A stretch of 57,212 nt of DNA, taken from contig UCEY01000009.1 of NCBI GenBank assembly GCA_900471605.1, forward strand, positions 228,323 through 285,534. The letters are read 5' to 3'. The stretch's first letter is position 1, and every line of letters begins with the position of its first letter. Source of the DNA: Hyphomicrobiales bacterium (GTDB lineage: Bacteria > Pseudomonadota > Alphaproteobacteria > Rhizobiales > Rhizobiaceae). The position numbers were made by a program, and so were the translations under genes. The notes below the pieces were generated by a model that worked only from the letters and a program-made list of their open reading frames with translations, made no database searches and was not told the DNA's origin. Shown here piece by piece: positions 1-7,244 of the stretch.

Positions 1-23
1 GGCAGGGCAGAGGGGGGTATGCC
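1..23. repeat. Partial rhizobial intergenic repeat at left edge
   Basis: The first 23 bases contain CAGGGCAGAGGGGGGT followed by ATGCC. The right edge of the window carries almost the same string in the opposite orientation (57194-57212). The motif (on the other strand CCCCCCTCTGCCCTGCC) resembles the end of a common intergenic repeat of Rhizobium-type genomes; that recognition is from memory, not from a search. It lies 22 bases downstream of the dihydropyrimidinase stop codon. Confidence 0.5.
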
Positions 24-45
24 GCGAAGAAAACATCGCTGCTGT

Positions 46-1500
46 TCAAACCCCGCTCGCCGGAATGCCCGTCCGCTCCACCTTGCGGGGCGAGGTCAGT
101 TCCTTCCAGGTCGACAGCGCCTTGTTGACTGCAGGATAAGGCTCGCGCTTGACGAACTGGCCATGACCCTCCTGCGTCTTGATCGCTCCGTCCTCGATCG
201 CCACCACGCCGCGGGTCAATGTGTAGCGCGGCAGGCCGGTGACTTCTTTGCCCTCGAAGACATTGTAGTCGATCGCCGACTGCTGGCTCCTGGCGGTGAT
301 GGTCTTGGAGCGCTTCGGGTCCCAGACGACGATATCGGCGTCGGCGCCGACCAGGATCGCGCCCTTTCGCGGATAGATGTTGAGGATTTTGGCGATGTTG
401 GTGGAGGTGACGGCCACGAACTCGTTCATGGTGATGCGGCCAGTCGCGACGCCGTAGGTCCAGAGCATCGGCATACGGTCTTCCAGGCCGCCAGTGCCGT
501 TCGGGATCTTGCGGAAGTCGCCGACGCCGGTGCGCTTCTGCTCCGTGGTGAAGGCGCAATGGTCGGTCGCCACCACCTGCAGCGAGCCCGAGGCAAGGCC
601 TGCCCAGAGGCTGTCCTGGTGCTGCTTGTTGCGGAACGGAGGCGACATCACGCGGCGGGCCGAGTGATCCCAGTCCTTGTTGAAATATTCGCTTTCGTCG
701 AGGGTCAGGTGCTGGATCAGCGGCTCGCCGTAAACACGCATGCCGTTCTGGCGGGCGCGGCGGATCGCTTCATGCGCCTGTTCGCAGGACGTGTGGACGA
801 CATAGAGAGGCACGCCCGCCATGTCGGCGATGATGATGGCGCGGTTGGTCGCCTCGCCCTCAACCGACGCAGGGCGGGAATAGGCATGCGCCTCGGGGCC
901 GTTATTGCCCTCGTCCATCAGCTTGGCCTGCATCGCGGCGACGACGTCGCCGTTTTCGGCATGCACCAGCGGCAGGGCACCGAGCTCGGCGCAGCGCTGG
1001 AAGGAGGCGAACATCTCGTCGTCGTTCACCATCAGCGCGCCCTTGTAGGCCATGAAATGCTTGAAGGTATTGATGCCGTGATGAGAAACGACCGCCTTCA
1101 TCTCGTTGAAGACCTGTTCGCCCCACCAGGTGACCGACATGTGGAAGGAATAATCGCAATTGGCGCGGGTCGCCTTGTTGTCCCAGCGCTTCAGCGCGTC
1201 GAGCAGCGACTGGCCGGGCTCGGGCAGGCAGAAATCGACGACCATGGTCGTGCCGCCGGAAAGTGCTGCCCGCGTGCCGCTCTCGAAATCGTCGGAGGAG
1301 TAGGTGCCCATGAACGGCATTTCGAGGTGCACATGCGGATCGATGCCGCCCGGCATGACATAACAGCCGGCCGCATCCAGCGTGGTATCGCCGGAAAGGC
1401 TCGGGCCGATCTCGATGATTTTGCCGCCATCGATCTTCACGTCCGCCTTGTAGGTCAGGTCGGCGGTGACGATGGTTCCACCCTTGATGACTGTGGTCAT
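46..1500 (-). CDS. hydA: Dihydropyrimidinase (D-hydantoinase family)
   Basis: Cytosolic amidohydrolase, 484 aa, the usual family length. It hydrolyses 5,6-dihydrouracil or dihydrothymine to N-carbamoyl-beta-amino acids, step two of reductive pyrimidine breakdown. The N-terminal metal motif GGIDPHVHLE gives His56 and His58. The FKHFMAYK stretch at 147-153 holds the lysine that is carboxylated to bridge the two metals in this family. An AAGGGGAA ribosome site precedes the ATG. It is the last gene of a minus-strand operon hyuC-mazE-mazF-hydA, with a 36-base gap from mazF. PreTA (11.2-14.0 kb) would supply its substrate and HyuC would take its product, which argues for dihydropyrimidinase over a detoxifying hydantoinase. 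No defect seen. Confidence 0.93.
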   Translation of the reverse strand: MTTVIKGGTIVTADLTYKADVKIDGGKIIEIGPSLSGDTTLDAAGCYVMPGGIDPHVHLEMPFMGTYSSDDFESGTRAALSGGTTMVVDFCLPEPGQSLLDALKRWDNKATRANCDYSFHMSVTWWGEQVFNEMKAVVSHHGINTFKHFMAYKGALMVNDDEMFASFQRCAELGALPLVHAENGDVVAAMQAKLMDEGNNGPEAHAYSRPASVEGEATNRAIIIADMAGVPLYVVHTSCEQAHEAIRRARQNGMRVYGEPLIQHLTLDESEYFNKDWDHSARRVMSPPFRNKQHQDSLWAGLASGSLQVVATDHCAFTTEQKRTGVGDFRKIPNGTGGLEDRMPMLWTYGVATGRITMNEFVAVTSTNIAKILNIYPRKGAILVGADADIVVWDPKRSKTITARSQQSAIDYNVFEGKEVTGLPRYTLTRGVVAIEDGAIKTQEGHGQFVKREPYPAVNKALSTWKELTSPRKVERTGIPASGV

Positions 1501-1536
1501 GGTTGTTCCCCTTTTTGTCTGGTTTGCATGCGGCGA

Positions 1537-1869
1537 TTACCCCGCAAAACCGAGAGTTAGCGCCATCGAGCGTTCAAGGCGGCGCATCGTCACTTCATCG
1601 ACGGCGCCAATGACGTCCCTGACTCTGGATCGGCTTGCAGGACTGATCTTGTCGACCATGATTTCCGATTGCAGGAGCAGGCCGTTGGTCGACGTGGGCT
1701 CAATCGGAACCCGGAACATGCTCGGTTCAGAGGTGAAGCTGGTAATTGGACAGATGAGCACGGTTTTTAGCTGCGAAACAGTCATTGCATCCGTCTGAAC
1801 GACAACGGCCGGCCGCGGCTTTCCAAGATCACCCGACAGCGCGACAGTAACGATGTCGCCCCGCTTCAT
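1537..1869 (-). CDS. mazF: MazF/PemK-family endoribonuclease toxin
   Basis: A 110-aa protein of the MazF/PemK fold, expected to cleave mRNA when its antitoxin is lost. The N-terminus MKRGDIV and the GKPRPAVVVQ strand (residues 16-25, with the conserved arginine) are typical. So are the CPITS segment near 40 and the LLLQSEIMVDKI region near 64-75. The start overlaps the upstream antitoxin stop by four bases (ATGA), the usual coupling in type II pairs. The pair sits between hyuC and hydA, two enzymes of one pathway, in the same orientation, so it is probably co-transcribed with them. Family assignment is confident; activity and target sequence are not known. Confidence 0.88.
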   Translation of the reverse strand: MKRGDIVTVALSGDLGKPRPAVVVQTDAMTVSQLKTVLICPITSFTSEPSMFRVPIEPTSTNGLLLQSEIMVDKISPASRSRVRDVIGAVDEVTMRRLERSMALTLGFAG

Positions 1870-2087
1870 TGGTCATCTTCCTCGTCCCACATGTCTTTCT
1901 GAAGGTTTTCGATCCATTCCATGACGCTGTCTTCTTCATCGGCGAAGGCAATTCGGTTCGCTTCTGCGATCGCCGCTTCGCGGGTCGCGGGATCGCGAAG
2001 GTCCGGTAGCCAAAGTTCGAAACGTTGGAAGCCCTTTGCCTGGAATTCTGCTCGTTCTTCCGCTGAAAGCTCTCTCGGCAGTGCCAT
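1866..2087 (-). CDS. MazE-like antitoxin (DUF3018 type)
   Basis: A 73-aa acidic protein beginning MALPRELSAEER. The central segment (residues about 20-45) is the FELWLPDLRDP..EANRIA pattern of short antitoxins paired with MazF in Proteobacteria (DUF3018 type), and the C-terminus is strongly acidic (WDEEDDQ), suited to capping the toxin. The start is the ATG at 2085-2087 with GGGAG upstream. A longer frame extends upstream but is low-complexity and Arg/Gly-rich, so it was rejected. The stop overlaps the mazF start. In such pairs the antitoxin usually represses its own promoter; no separate promoter is evident in the 32 bases after hyuC. Confidence 0.82.
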   Translation of the reverse strand: MALPRELSAEERAEFQAKGFQRFELWLPDLRDPATREAAIAEANRIAFADEEDSVMEWIENLQKDMWDEEDDQ

Positions 2088-2119
2088 CTGCAACTCCCTG
2101 TGGTTGTTCCGACGTAAGC

Positions 2120-3373
2120 CTACTCCACAATCTCCGCCGTCTCCAGCACGGCATGGAACAGCACGTCGGCTCCCGCCGCCGCCCATTCCTTGGAAATCTC
2201 CTCCGCCTCGTTGTGGCTGAGCCCGCCGACGCAAGGGCACATGACCATGGTCGCAGGCGCCACCCTGGCGGCCCAGCAGGCGTCGTGGCCGGCGCCGGAG
2301 ATGATGTTCATATGGCTGTAGCCGAGCTTTTCAGCCGCTTCGCGGACGCGGCCGACAAGGACCGGATCGAAGGTCACCGGGTCGAAATGGCCGACCGCCT
2401 CCACCGAACAGCCGACACCGAGCGGTTCGCAGATCTCGGCCGCCTGTTTCTCGATCGTCGCCCGCATCCGATCGAGCTTTTCCTGGGAGGGGGTACGGAT
2501 GTCGACGGTGAAGACCACCTTGCCGGGCAGCACGTTGCGGGAGTTCGGCGAGAAGAACACCTGGCCGACGCCGCCGACGGCGCCCGGCTGTTCGGACATT
2601 GCCACTGCCTGCACCATTTCGAGGATGCGGCCGAAGGCAAGGCCGGCATTGACGCGCAGGTTCATCGGCGTCGATCCCGTATGCGCCTCGCGGCCGGTCA
2701 GCGTGAATTCCAGCCACCACAGGCCCTGACAGTGGGTGACGACGCCGATCTGCTTGTTCTCGGCCTCGAGGATCGGCCCCTGTTCGATATGGTATTCGAA
2801 ATAGGCGTGCATCTTTCGCGCGCCGACTTCTTCGTCGCCGAGCCAGCCGATGCGCTTCAGCTCGTCGCCATAGGTCTTGCCGTCCGGGTCCTTGCGGCCA
2901 TAGGCGTAGTCGAGCGAATGTATGCCGGCGAAGACGCCCGACGCCAGCATGGCCGGCGCGAAGCGTGCGCCTTCCTCGTTTGCCCAGTTGGTGACGACGA
3001 TCGGGTGTTTCGTCTTTATGCCGAGGTCGTTCATGGTGCGCACCACTTCCAGCGCGCCGAGCACGCCGAGAACGCCGTCATATTTCCCGCCGGTCGGCTG
3101 GGTGTCGAGATGGCTGCCGACATAGACAGGCAGCGCATCCGGATCGGTGCCCGCGCGGGTGGCGAACATCGTGCCCATCCGGTCGACGCCGACGGTCAGG
3201 CCTTCCGCCTCGCACCACCGCTTGAAGAGGTGACGGCCTTCGCCGTCCGCATCGGTCAGCGTCTGGCGATTGTTGCCGCCGGCGATGCCGGGGCCGATCT
3301 TCGCCATGTCCATGAGCATGTCCCACAGACGATCGCCGTTGATGCGCAAGTTCTCGCCGGGTGCTGCCACCAT
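2120..3373 (-). CDS. hyuC: Beta-ureidopropionase (N-carbamoyl-beta-alanine amidohydrolase), M20 family
   Basis: A 417-aa Zn-dependent amidohydrolase of the carbamoylase/allantoate amidohydrolase group. Metal ligands are visible: GSHLDT (His88, Asp90), GKYDG (Asp99), NEEG (Glu133/134), EYHIEQG (His195), and a late GLSHNE motif. I chose the internal ATG at 3373 because AAGGCGAGGA precedes it; the longer upstream frame has no ribosome site. Operon position with hydA, and preTA further on, makes N-carbamoyl-beta-alanine the best substrate, giving beta-alanine, CO2 and ammonia. Allantoate amidohydrolase is the main alternative and cannot be excluded, since no allantoate-hydrolysing gene is seen near the ureide genes at 42-45 kb. 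Confidence 0.85.
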   Translation of the reverse strand: MVAAPGENLRINGDRLWDMLMDMAKIGPGIAGGNNRQTLTDADGEGRHLFKRWCEAEGLTVGVDRMGTMFATRAGTDPDALPVYVGSHLDTQPTGGKYDGVLGVLGALEVVRTMNDLGIKTKHPIVVTNWANEEGARFAPAMLASGVFAGIHSLDYAYGRKDPDGKTYGDELKRIGWLGDEEVGARKMHAYFEYHIEQGPILEAENKQIGVVTHCQGLWWLEFTLTGREAHTGSTPMNLRVNAGLAFGRILEMVQAVAMSEQPGAVGGVGQVFFSPNSRNVLPGKVVFTVDIRTPSQEKLDRMRATIEKQAAEICEPLGVGCSVEAVGHFDPVTFDPVLVGRVREAAEKLGYSHMNIISGAGHDACWAARVAPATMVMCPCVGGLSHNEAEEISKEWAAAGADVLFHAVLETAEIVE

Positions 3374-3505
3374 TTTTATGTCCTCGCCTTTTTCAAGTCC
3401 ACCCGTTGCGGGCGGCATGCTTTTGGTTCCCATCGGCCACCTCGCGCATCCCGAACGATACATGCGAAGATCGGCATTGCGTTTATTCCGCTTGTCGCCG
3501 ATAAT

Positions 3506-3521
3506 TTGACCGCTTGGTAAA
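3506..3521. promoter_or_regulatory. RutR-like operator between hyuC and rutR
   Basis: TTGACCGCTTGGTAAA fits the imperfect palindrome TTGACCANNTGGTCAA known for E. coli RutR in 12 of its 14 defined positions. It lies 132 bases upstream of the hyuC start and 99 upstream of rutR, placed to control either or both. A closely similar 16-mer lies upstream of preT (14018-14033). The site is seen in sequence; binding is inferred. Confidence 0.7.
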
Positions 3522-3620
3522 ACATTACTATTTCCGCCGCGCCACTCAAGACGAAAATCACGAAAAATCCAGAGGAATTTCTAAAGCTCCGGGTGGGCGC
3601 GAAAGAGGGCAAGGACAGGC

Positions 3621-4265
3621 ATGGCCATCCCGAGGGCGGCGAAGACGCAGAGACGCACGCGCATCCAGGAGGAGAAGGAGGAGCGCATCCTCGAAGCGGC
3701 GCTCGACGTGTTTTCGCAAAACGGTTTTCGCGGCGCCACGATCGACCAGATCGCCGAGGCGGCGGGCATGTCGAAACCGAATCTCCTCTATTATTTCCGC
3801 ACCAAGGAGGCGATCCACCGCCAGCTGATCGATCGGGTCCTGTTCACCTGGCTGGAGCCGCTGAGGGCCTTCGATGCGGAGGGCAATCCGGAATCGGAAA
3901 TCCGCTCCTATATCCGCCGCAAGCTCGAGATGGCGCGCGATTTCCCGCGCGAGAGCAGGCTGTTCGCCAATGAAGTGCTGCAGGGTGCGCCGCATATCGA
4001 GGACGAGCTGAAAGGCCCGCTGAAAGCGCTGGTCGATGAAAAGGCGGAGGTGATCCGCACCTGGGCGCGGTCGGGCAAGATCGCCAAATGCGATCCTTAT
4101 CACCTGATCTTCTCGATCTGGTCGACGACCCAGCATTATGCCGACTTCGACGTGCAGGTGCGGGCCGTGCTCGGCCAGAATTATGCGGGCGAAGGCCGTT
4201 TCGAGGATGCGGCGCGGTTTCTGGAACAGCTTTTCATCGACGGGTTGCGGGCGCGCCAGAGCTGA
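3621..4265 (+). CDS. rutR: TetR-family pyrimidine regulator RutR
   Basis: A 214-aa TetR-type repressor with an N-terminal helix-turn-helix (about residues 20-66: RILEAALDVFSQNGF, then IAEAAGMSKPNLLYYF). The C-terminal ligand domain keeps the RutR-specific pattern: ESRLFANEVLQGAP, LKALVDEKAEVI, WARSGKIAKCDPYHLIF and STTQHYADF. E. coli RutR binds uracil or thymine and releases its operators. AAGGA lies five bases before the ATG. The gene is divergent from the hyuC operon, with a RutR-type palindrome in the gap, so it very likely controls that operon, and probably preTA through the second site. It ends at a bidirectional terminator facing glnII. Confidence 0.9.
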   Translation: MAIPRAAKTQRRTRIQEEKEERILEAALDVFSQNGFRGATIDQIAEAAGMSKPNLLYYFRTKEAIHRQLIDRVLFTWLEPLRAFDAEGNPESEIRSYIRRKLEMARDFPRESRLFANEVLQGAPHIEDELKGPLKALVDEKAEVIRTWARSGKIAKCDPYHLIFSIWSTTQHYADFDVQVRAVLGQNYAGEGRFEDAARFLEQLFIDGLRARQS

Positions 4266-4290
4266 CCTTCACATGAGAACCGGAAACGAA

Positions 4291-4316
4291 AAACGCCGGC
4301 GCTGAGGCCGGCGTTT
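4291..4316. terminator. Bidirectional terminator between rutR and glnII
   Basis: Perfect 10-bp inverted repeat AAACGCCGGC / GCCGGCGTTT with a 6-base loop. An A-rich left flank and T-containing stem ends on both sides fit it to terminate the convergent genes rutR (+) and glnII (-). Confidence 0.8.
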
Positions 4317-4341
4317 CCTGCTTGTCGATAGCCGGCCTTTA

Positions 4342-5379
4342 TCAGGCGGCAGCGGAAGCCTTGTTGGTCGGGACTTCGGCGATCGTCTTCAGAACCTGGG
4401 AGGCGATCTGGTAGGGGTCGCCCTGGGAGTTCGGACGGCGGTCTTCCAGATAGCCCTTGTAGTCGTTCTTGATGAACGAGTGCGGCACGCGGATCGAGGC
4501 ACCGCGGTCGGCAACGCCGTAGGAGAACTTGTTCCACGGAGCGGTCTCGTGCTTGCCGGTCAGGCGCTTGTCGTTGTCCGGACCGTAGACGTTGATGTGG
4601 TCCATCAGGTTCTTGTCGAAGGCCGCCATGAGCGCTTCGAAATAGTCCTTGCCGCCGACTTCGCGCATGTACTTGGTCGAGAAGTTGCAGTGCATGCCCG
4701 AGCCGTTCCAGTCGGTGTCGCCGAGCGGCTTGCAGTGATATTCGATGTCGATGCCGTATTTTTCAGTCAGGCGCTGCAGCAGGTAGCGTGCCATCCAGAT
4801 CTGGTCGGCGGCCTTCTTGGAGCCCTTGCCGAAAATCTGGAATTCCCACTGGCCCTTGGCCACTTCGGCATTGATGCCTTCGTGGTTGATGCCGGCGGCG
4901 AGGCAAAGATCGAGATGTTCTTCGACGATTTCGCGGGCGACGTCACCAACGTTCGAGTAACCGACGCCGGTGTAATACGGACCCTGCGGAGCCGGGTAAC
5001 CGCTCTCCGGGAAGCCGAGCGGGCGGCCGTTCTGGTAGAAGAAATATTCCTGCTCGAAGCCGAACCATGCATCCTCGTCGTCGAGAATGGTCGCGCGGGC
5101 GTTCGAAGCGTGCGGCGTGACGCCGTCCGGCATCATGACTTCGCACATCACGAGAGCACCGTTGGTACGGGCCGGATCGGGATAAAGCGCAACCGGCTTC
5201 AGCACGCAATCGGACGAGCGGCCTTCGGCCTGCATGGTCGACGAGCCGTCGAAGCCCCACAGCGGCAGCTGCTCGAGCGTCGGGAAGGTGTCGAATTCCT
5301 TGATCTGCGTCTTGCCGCGCAGGTTCGGTACCGGGGTGTACCCATCGAGCCAGATGTACTCGAGCTTATACTTGGTCAT
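4342..5379 (-). CDS. glnII: Glutamine synthetase type II
   Basis: A 345-aa eukaryotic-type glutamine synthetase, far shorter than GlnA (about 470 aa). It makes glutamine from glutamate, ammonia and ATP in the cytosol. The N-terminal beta-grasp has the WGFDGSSTMQAEG segment (residues about 42-54). The catalytic domain shows WFGFEQEYFF, GINHEGINAEVAKGQWEFQ, GSGMHCNFSTKYM and the late NKFSYGVADRGASIRVP with conserved arginines. Rhizobia carry GlnII beside GlnA and express it under nitrogen limitation through NtrC and sigma-54. A strong -24/-12 promoter at 5472-5487 and an NtrC-type palindrome further upstream agree. It would capture ammonia released by the nucleobase pathways encoded around it. 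Confidence 0.96.
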   Translation of the reverse strand: MTKYKLEYIWLDGYTPVPNLRGKTQIKEFDTFPTLEQLPLWGFDGSSTMQAEGRSSDCVLKPVALYPDPARTNGALVMCEVMMPDGVTPHASNARATILDDEDAWFGFEQEYFFYQNGRPLGFPESGYPAPQGPYYTGVGYSNVGDVAREIVEEHLDLCLAAGINHEGINAEVAKGQWEFQIFGKGSKKAADQIWMARYLLQRLTEKYGIDIEYHCKPLGDTDWNGSGMHCNFSTKYMREVGGKDYFEALMAAFDKNLMDHINVYGPDNDKRLTGKHETAPWNKFSYGVADRGASIRVPHSFIKNDYKGYLEDRRPNSQGDPYQIASQVLKTIAEVPTNKASAAA

Positions 5380-5471
5380 ATTTTATCTCTCAGGCCGTGA
5401 CGTTCATGGTTGAGTCATCCTGAGGAAGCGGCATCGCGACGATACCGCGCCTCCGGGGTACCTGAGAGAAC

Positions 5472-5487
5472 GCATTTCCCGTGCCAG
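5472..5487 (-). promoter_or_regulatory. Sigma-54 (-24/-12) promoter of glnII
   Basis: On the minus strand the sequence reads CTGGCACGGGAAATGC. It matches the YTGGCACGRNNNTTGC consensus except for one T, with the invariant GG and GC at the correct 12-base spacing. Transcription would start near 5460, leaving a leader of about 80 bases before glnII. Confidence 0.82.
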
Positions 5488-5757
5488 TTTGGCCCCGGGT
5501 GACGATTTTCGGTTAAAAAAGTGTGAATGGTGGTTTTCCGTTGGCCTCCGAAAGAGAGTATGCCCTGGCGTAAATGAGGACACCCTCATGAAATCCGCGG
5601 GTTTTGACGGCTTCGTGACAATCGTCCGGAACCGGGGTCGGTTGGCATACGTTTCTGCGGCGGAGGTCCCTGCGAGCAAAATCGATCGTTGGAGCCCCGT
5701 TGCCGCTAAATTAGCGCCTAGCGCGAGTCGCGGAAATGATATAAAATAGTGCAATTA

Positions 5758-5772
5758 GCACAAAAAATGTGC
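5758..5772. promoter_or_regulatory. NtrC-type enhancer palindrome
   Basis: GCAC-N7-GTGC (GCACAAAAAATGTGC), the half-site arrangement of NtrC enhancers such as those at enteric glnA. Extra GTGC/GCAC half-sites occur at 5749, 5779 and 5800. It lies about 270 bases upstream of the glnII sigma-54 promoter and 55 bases before the DUF2735 gene, so it could serve either. Binding is inferred. Confidence 0.55.
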
Positions 5773-5826
5773 AGATTTGTGCTCTGTGGGTATTTGAATG
5801 CACTTTTGAAGGTAGGAGACGATAGG

Positions 5827-6024
5827 ATGACACTTCACATCCATCGTGAGTCGGCAACCATCTATCAGTTCCCGGTCCGTCCGAGGCGGCGGCTGGAAGA
5901 TGGCCGGACGGTACCGACCGGGATACAGGATGTTGCCTTGAGTATCGTGGATACCAGTTGCTGGTATCACGACGAGGCCGTACGGGATGGCGAGCCGAAG
6001 AACGATCCGTCCAAACCCTGCTGA
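5827..6024 (+). CDS. DUF2735 small protein
   Basis: A 65-aa protein starting MTLHIHRESATIYQFPVRPR. The HRESATIYQFP..PRRRLEDGR pattern is the hallmark of DUF2735, small Rhizobiales proteins of unknown function commonly next to glnII. AGGAG lies eight bases before the ATG; the upstream in-frame ATG has no ribosome site. It is divergent from glnII and shares a 447-base gap with the sigma-54 promoter and the NtrC-type palindrome, so nitrogen control is plausible. A poor GG-N10-GC match at 5788-5801 could be its own sigma-54 promoter, but I do not trust it. Function unknown; a role linked to GlnII is inferred from position only. Confidence 0.8.
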   Translation: MTLHIHRESATIYQFPVRPRRRLEDGRTVPTGIQDVALSIVDTSCWYHDEAVRDGEPKNDPSKPC

Positions 6025-6042
6025 TCCCATGGATGACGAAAA

Positions 6043-6066
6043 GGCCGCGCCATTGCTGACGCGGCC
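6043..6066. terminator. Bidirectional terminator, DUF2735 / YeiH transporter
   Basis: GGCCGCG / CGCGGCC arms with a 10-base loop, flanked by GAAAA on the left and a T-rich stretch (TGTTTCTT) on the right, between convergent genes ending at 6024 and 6091. Confidence 0.65.
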
Positions 6067-6090
6067 CCTGTTTCTTCGATCTGTTTTTCC

Positions 6091-7131
6091 TCAGAACGCG
6101 AACAGCTTCAGCATCGCGTAACCGAAAACCGCGATGAACAGCCAGCCGAAGGCGCCGAGCGCGAGCGGCCGCCAGCCTTCCGCCTTCAGTTTGCGGATAT
6201 CTGTCTGCAGGCCCATGGCCGCGAGCGCCATGGAGAGCAGGAAGCTCGTCACGGTCACCAGCGTCTGACTAACCCCTGCCGGAATGGCGACCGCGCTGTT
6301 GACCAGCATCATCCCGATAAAACCGAGCACGAACCACGGCATCGGTGCCGAGGCCTTGGAAGGGCCTTCCGCGCCGGAGCGCATGGCGAGCGCCAGCGTC
6401 ATGATCAGCGGCGCCAGCATGACGACCCGGGCGAGTTTGGAAATGGTGCCGAACTGGCCGGCGACATCGCCGCCCTGGAAGGCGGCGGCTACCACCTGCG
6501 CCACTTCGTGGATGGTCGAGCCTGTCCAAAGGCCATAACCGCGCGCATCGAGCCCGAGCGGGGCGGCGAGCAGCGGGTAGGCGAGCATCGAAAGCGACCC
6601 GAACAGCGTCACGCAGGCGACTGCGTAGGCGACGTGCTCCTGCTTGCCGCGCACCACCGTATTGGCGGCGATGACGGCCGAGGCGCCACAGACCGAGGTG
6701 CCGGCGGCGATCAGGTCGGTCAGCGAACTGTCGACGCCCATTGCCCGTCCGACCACGCGGATCGCCACGAAGGTCGTCGCGAGCGTCAGCGCCACCATGG
6801 CAAGGCCGGCGCCGCCGAGCGAAAGGATCTGGCCTGCCGTCACCTGCAGGCCGAGCAGCACGATGCCGAAACGCAGGATGCGCTTCAGGGAAAAGCCGAT
6901 GCCGGGTTCGGCCGCCGCCGGAACCGGCATGGCGTTGCGGATCAGCATGCCGAAAACGATCGACAGGATGAGCGGGCTCAGCGCCATCCATCCGGTCAGA
7001 TTGCGGACGGTGAGGGAAGTCGTGGCAATTGCGGCGGTCAGCAGAAGTCCGGGGAGAAACCGGATGACACCCGGCCAATGAGGCGAGGAGAGGAGGGGGC
7101 GCTGTTCCGCAGTCGGCTGGATCGGCTTCAT
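6091..7131 (-). CDS. YeiH/UPF0324-family membrane protein, putative sulfate exporter
   Basis: A 346-aa polytopic inner-membrane protein with about ten hydrophobic helices. Family motifs include GMLIRNAMP (residues about 61-69), the GIVLLGLQVTAGQI helix, the glycine/serine-rich AAGTSVCGASAVIAANTVV segment near 140-160, and GSTIHEVAQVVAAA near 205-218. These mark the UPF0324/PSE family, annotated as putative sulfate exporters; substrate is unproven. It is divergent from a LysR regulator at 7245, the arrangement seen for yeiH-yeiE in enterics, so that regulator probably controls it. The hydrophobic core is complete. Confidence 0.85.
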   Translation of the reverse strand: MKPIQPTAEQRPLLSSPHWPGVIRFLPGLLLTAAIATTSLTVRNLTGWMALSPLILSIVFGMLIRNAMPVPAAAEPGIGFSLKRILRFGIVLLGLQVTAGQILSLGGAGLAMVALTLATTFVAIRVVGRAMGVDSSLTDLIAAGTSVCGASAVIAANTVVRGKQEHVAYAVACVTLFGSLSMLAYPLLAAPLGLDARGYGLWTGSTIHEVAQVVAAAFQGGDVAGQFGTISKLARVVMLAPLIMTLALAMRSGAEGPSKASAPMPWFVLGFIGMMLVNSAVAIPAGVSQTLVTVTSFLLSMALAAMGLQTDIRKLKAEGWRPLALGAFGWLFIAVFGYAMLKLFAF

Positions 7132-7197
7132 GATTTTTCCGCGAGTCTCTGAAATTGTCGAAAATCATTCTCTCTTTTGCAAAAACATAAATCCAAT

Positions 7198-7217
7198 CGA
7201 TAAGTTTTCTGATATCG
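7198..7217. promoter_or_regulatory. Candidate LysR operator between yeiH-type gene and its regulator
   Basis: CGATA-N10-TATCG inverted repeat in the AT-rich 113-base gap between divergent starts at 7131 and 7245, matching the short-arm inverted repeats LysR-type regulators use. Seen in sequence; function inferred. Confidence 0.4.
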
Positions 7218-7244
7218 TTCGTTAAAAGCGAATGGTTTTGGAAG

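Noticed and set aside
19..1560. 513-aa plus-strand open frame opposite hydA
   Set aside because: Antisense shadow in GC-rich DNA; Arg/Gly/His-rich, no domain, and the minus strand encodes a complete dihydropyrimidinase.
5489..5749. 86-aa plus-strand frame in the glnII upstream region
   Set aside because: Overlaps the sigma-54 promoter, lacks a ribosome site and shows no protein-like pattern.
5786..5802. Possible sigma-54 promoter for the DUF2735 gene
   Set aside because: Only GG and GC spacing fit; most consensus bases are absent and the leader would be very short.
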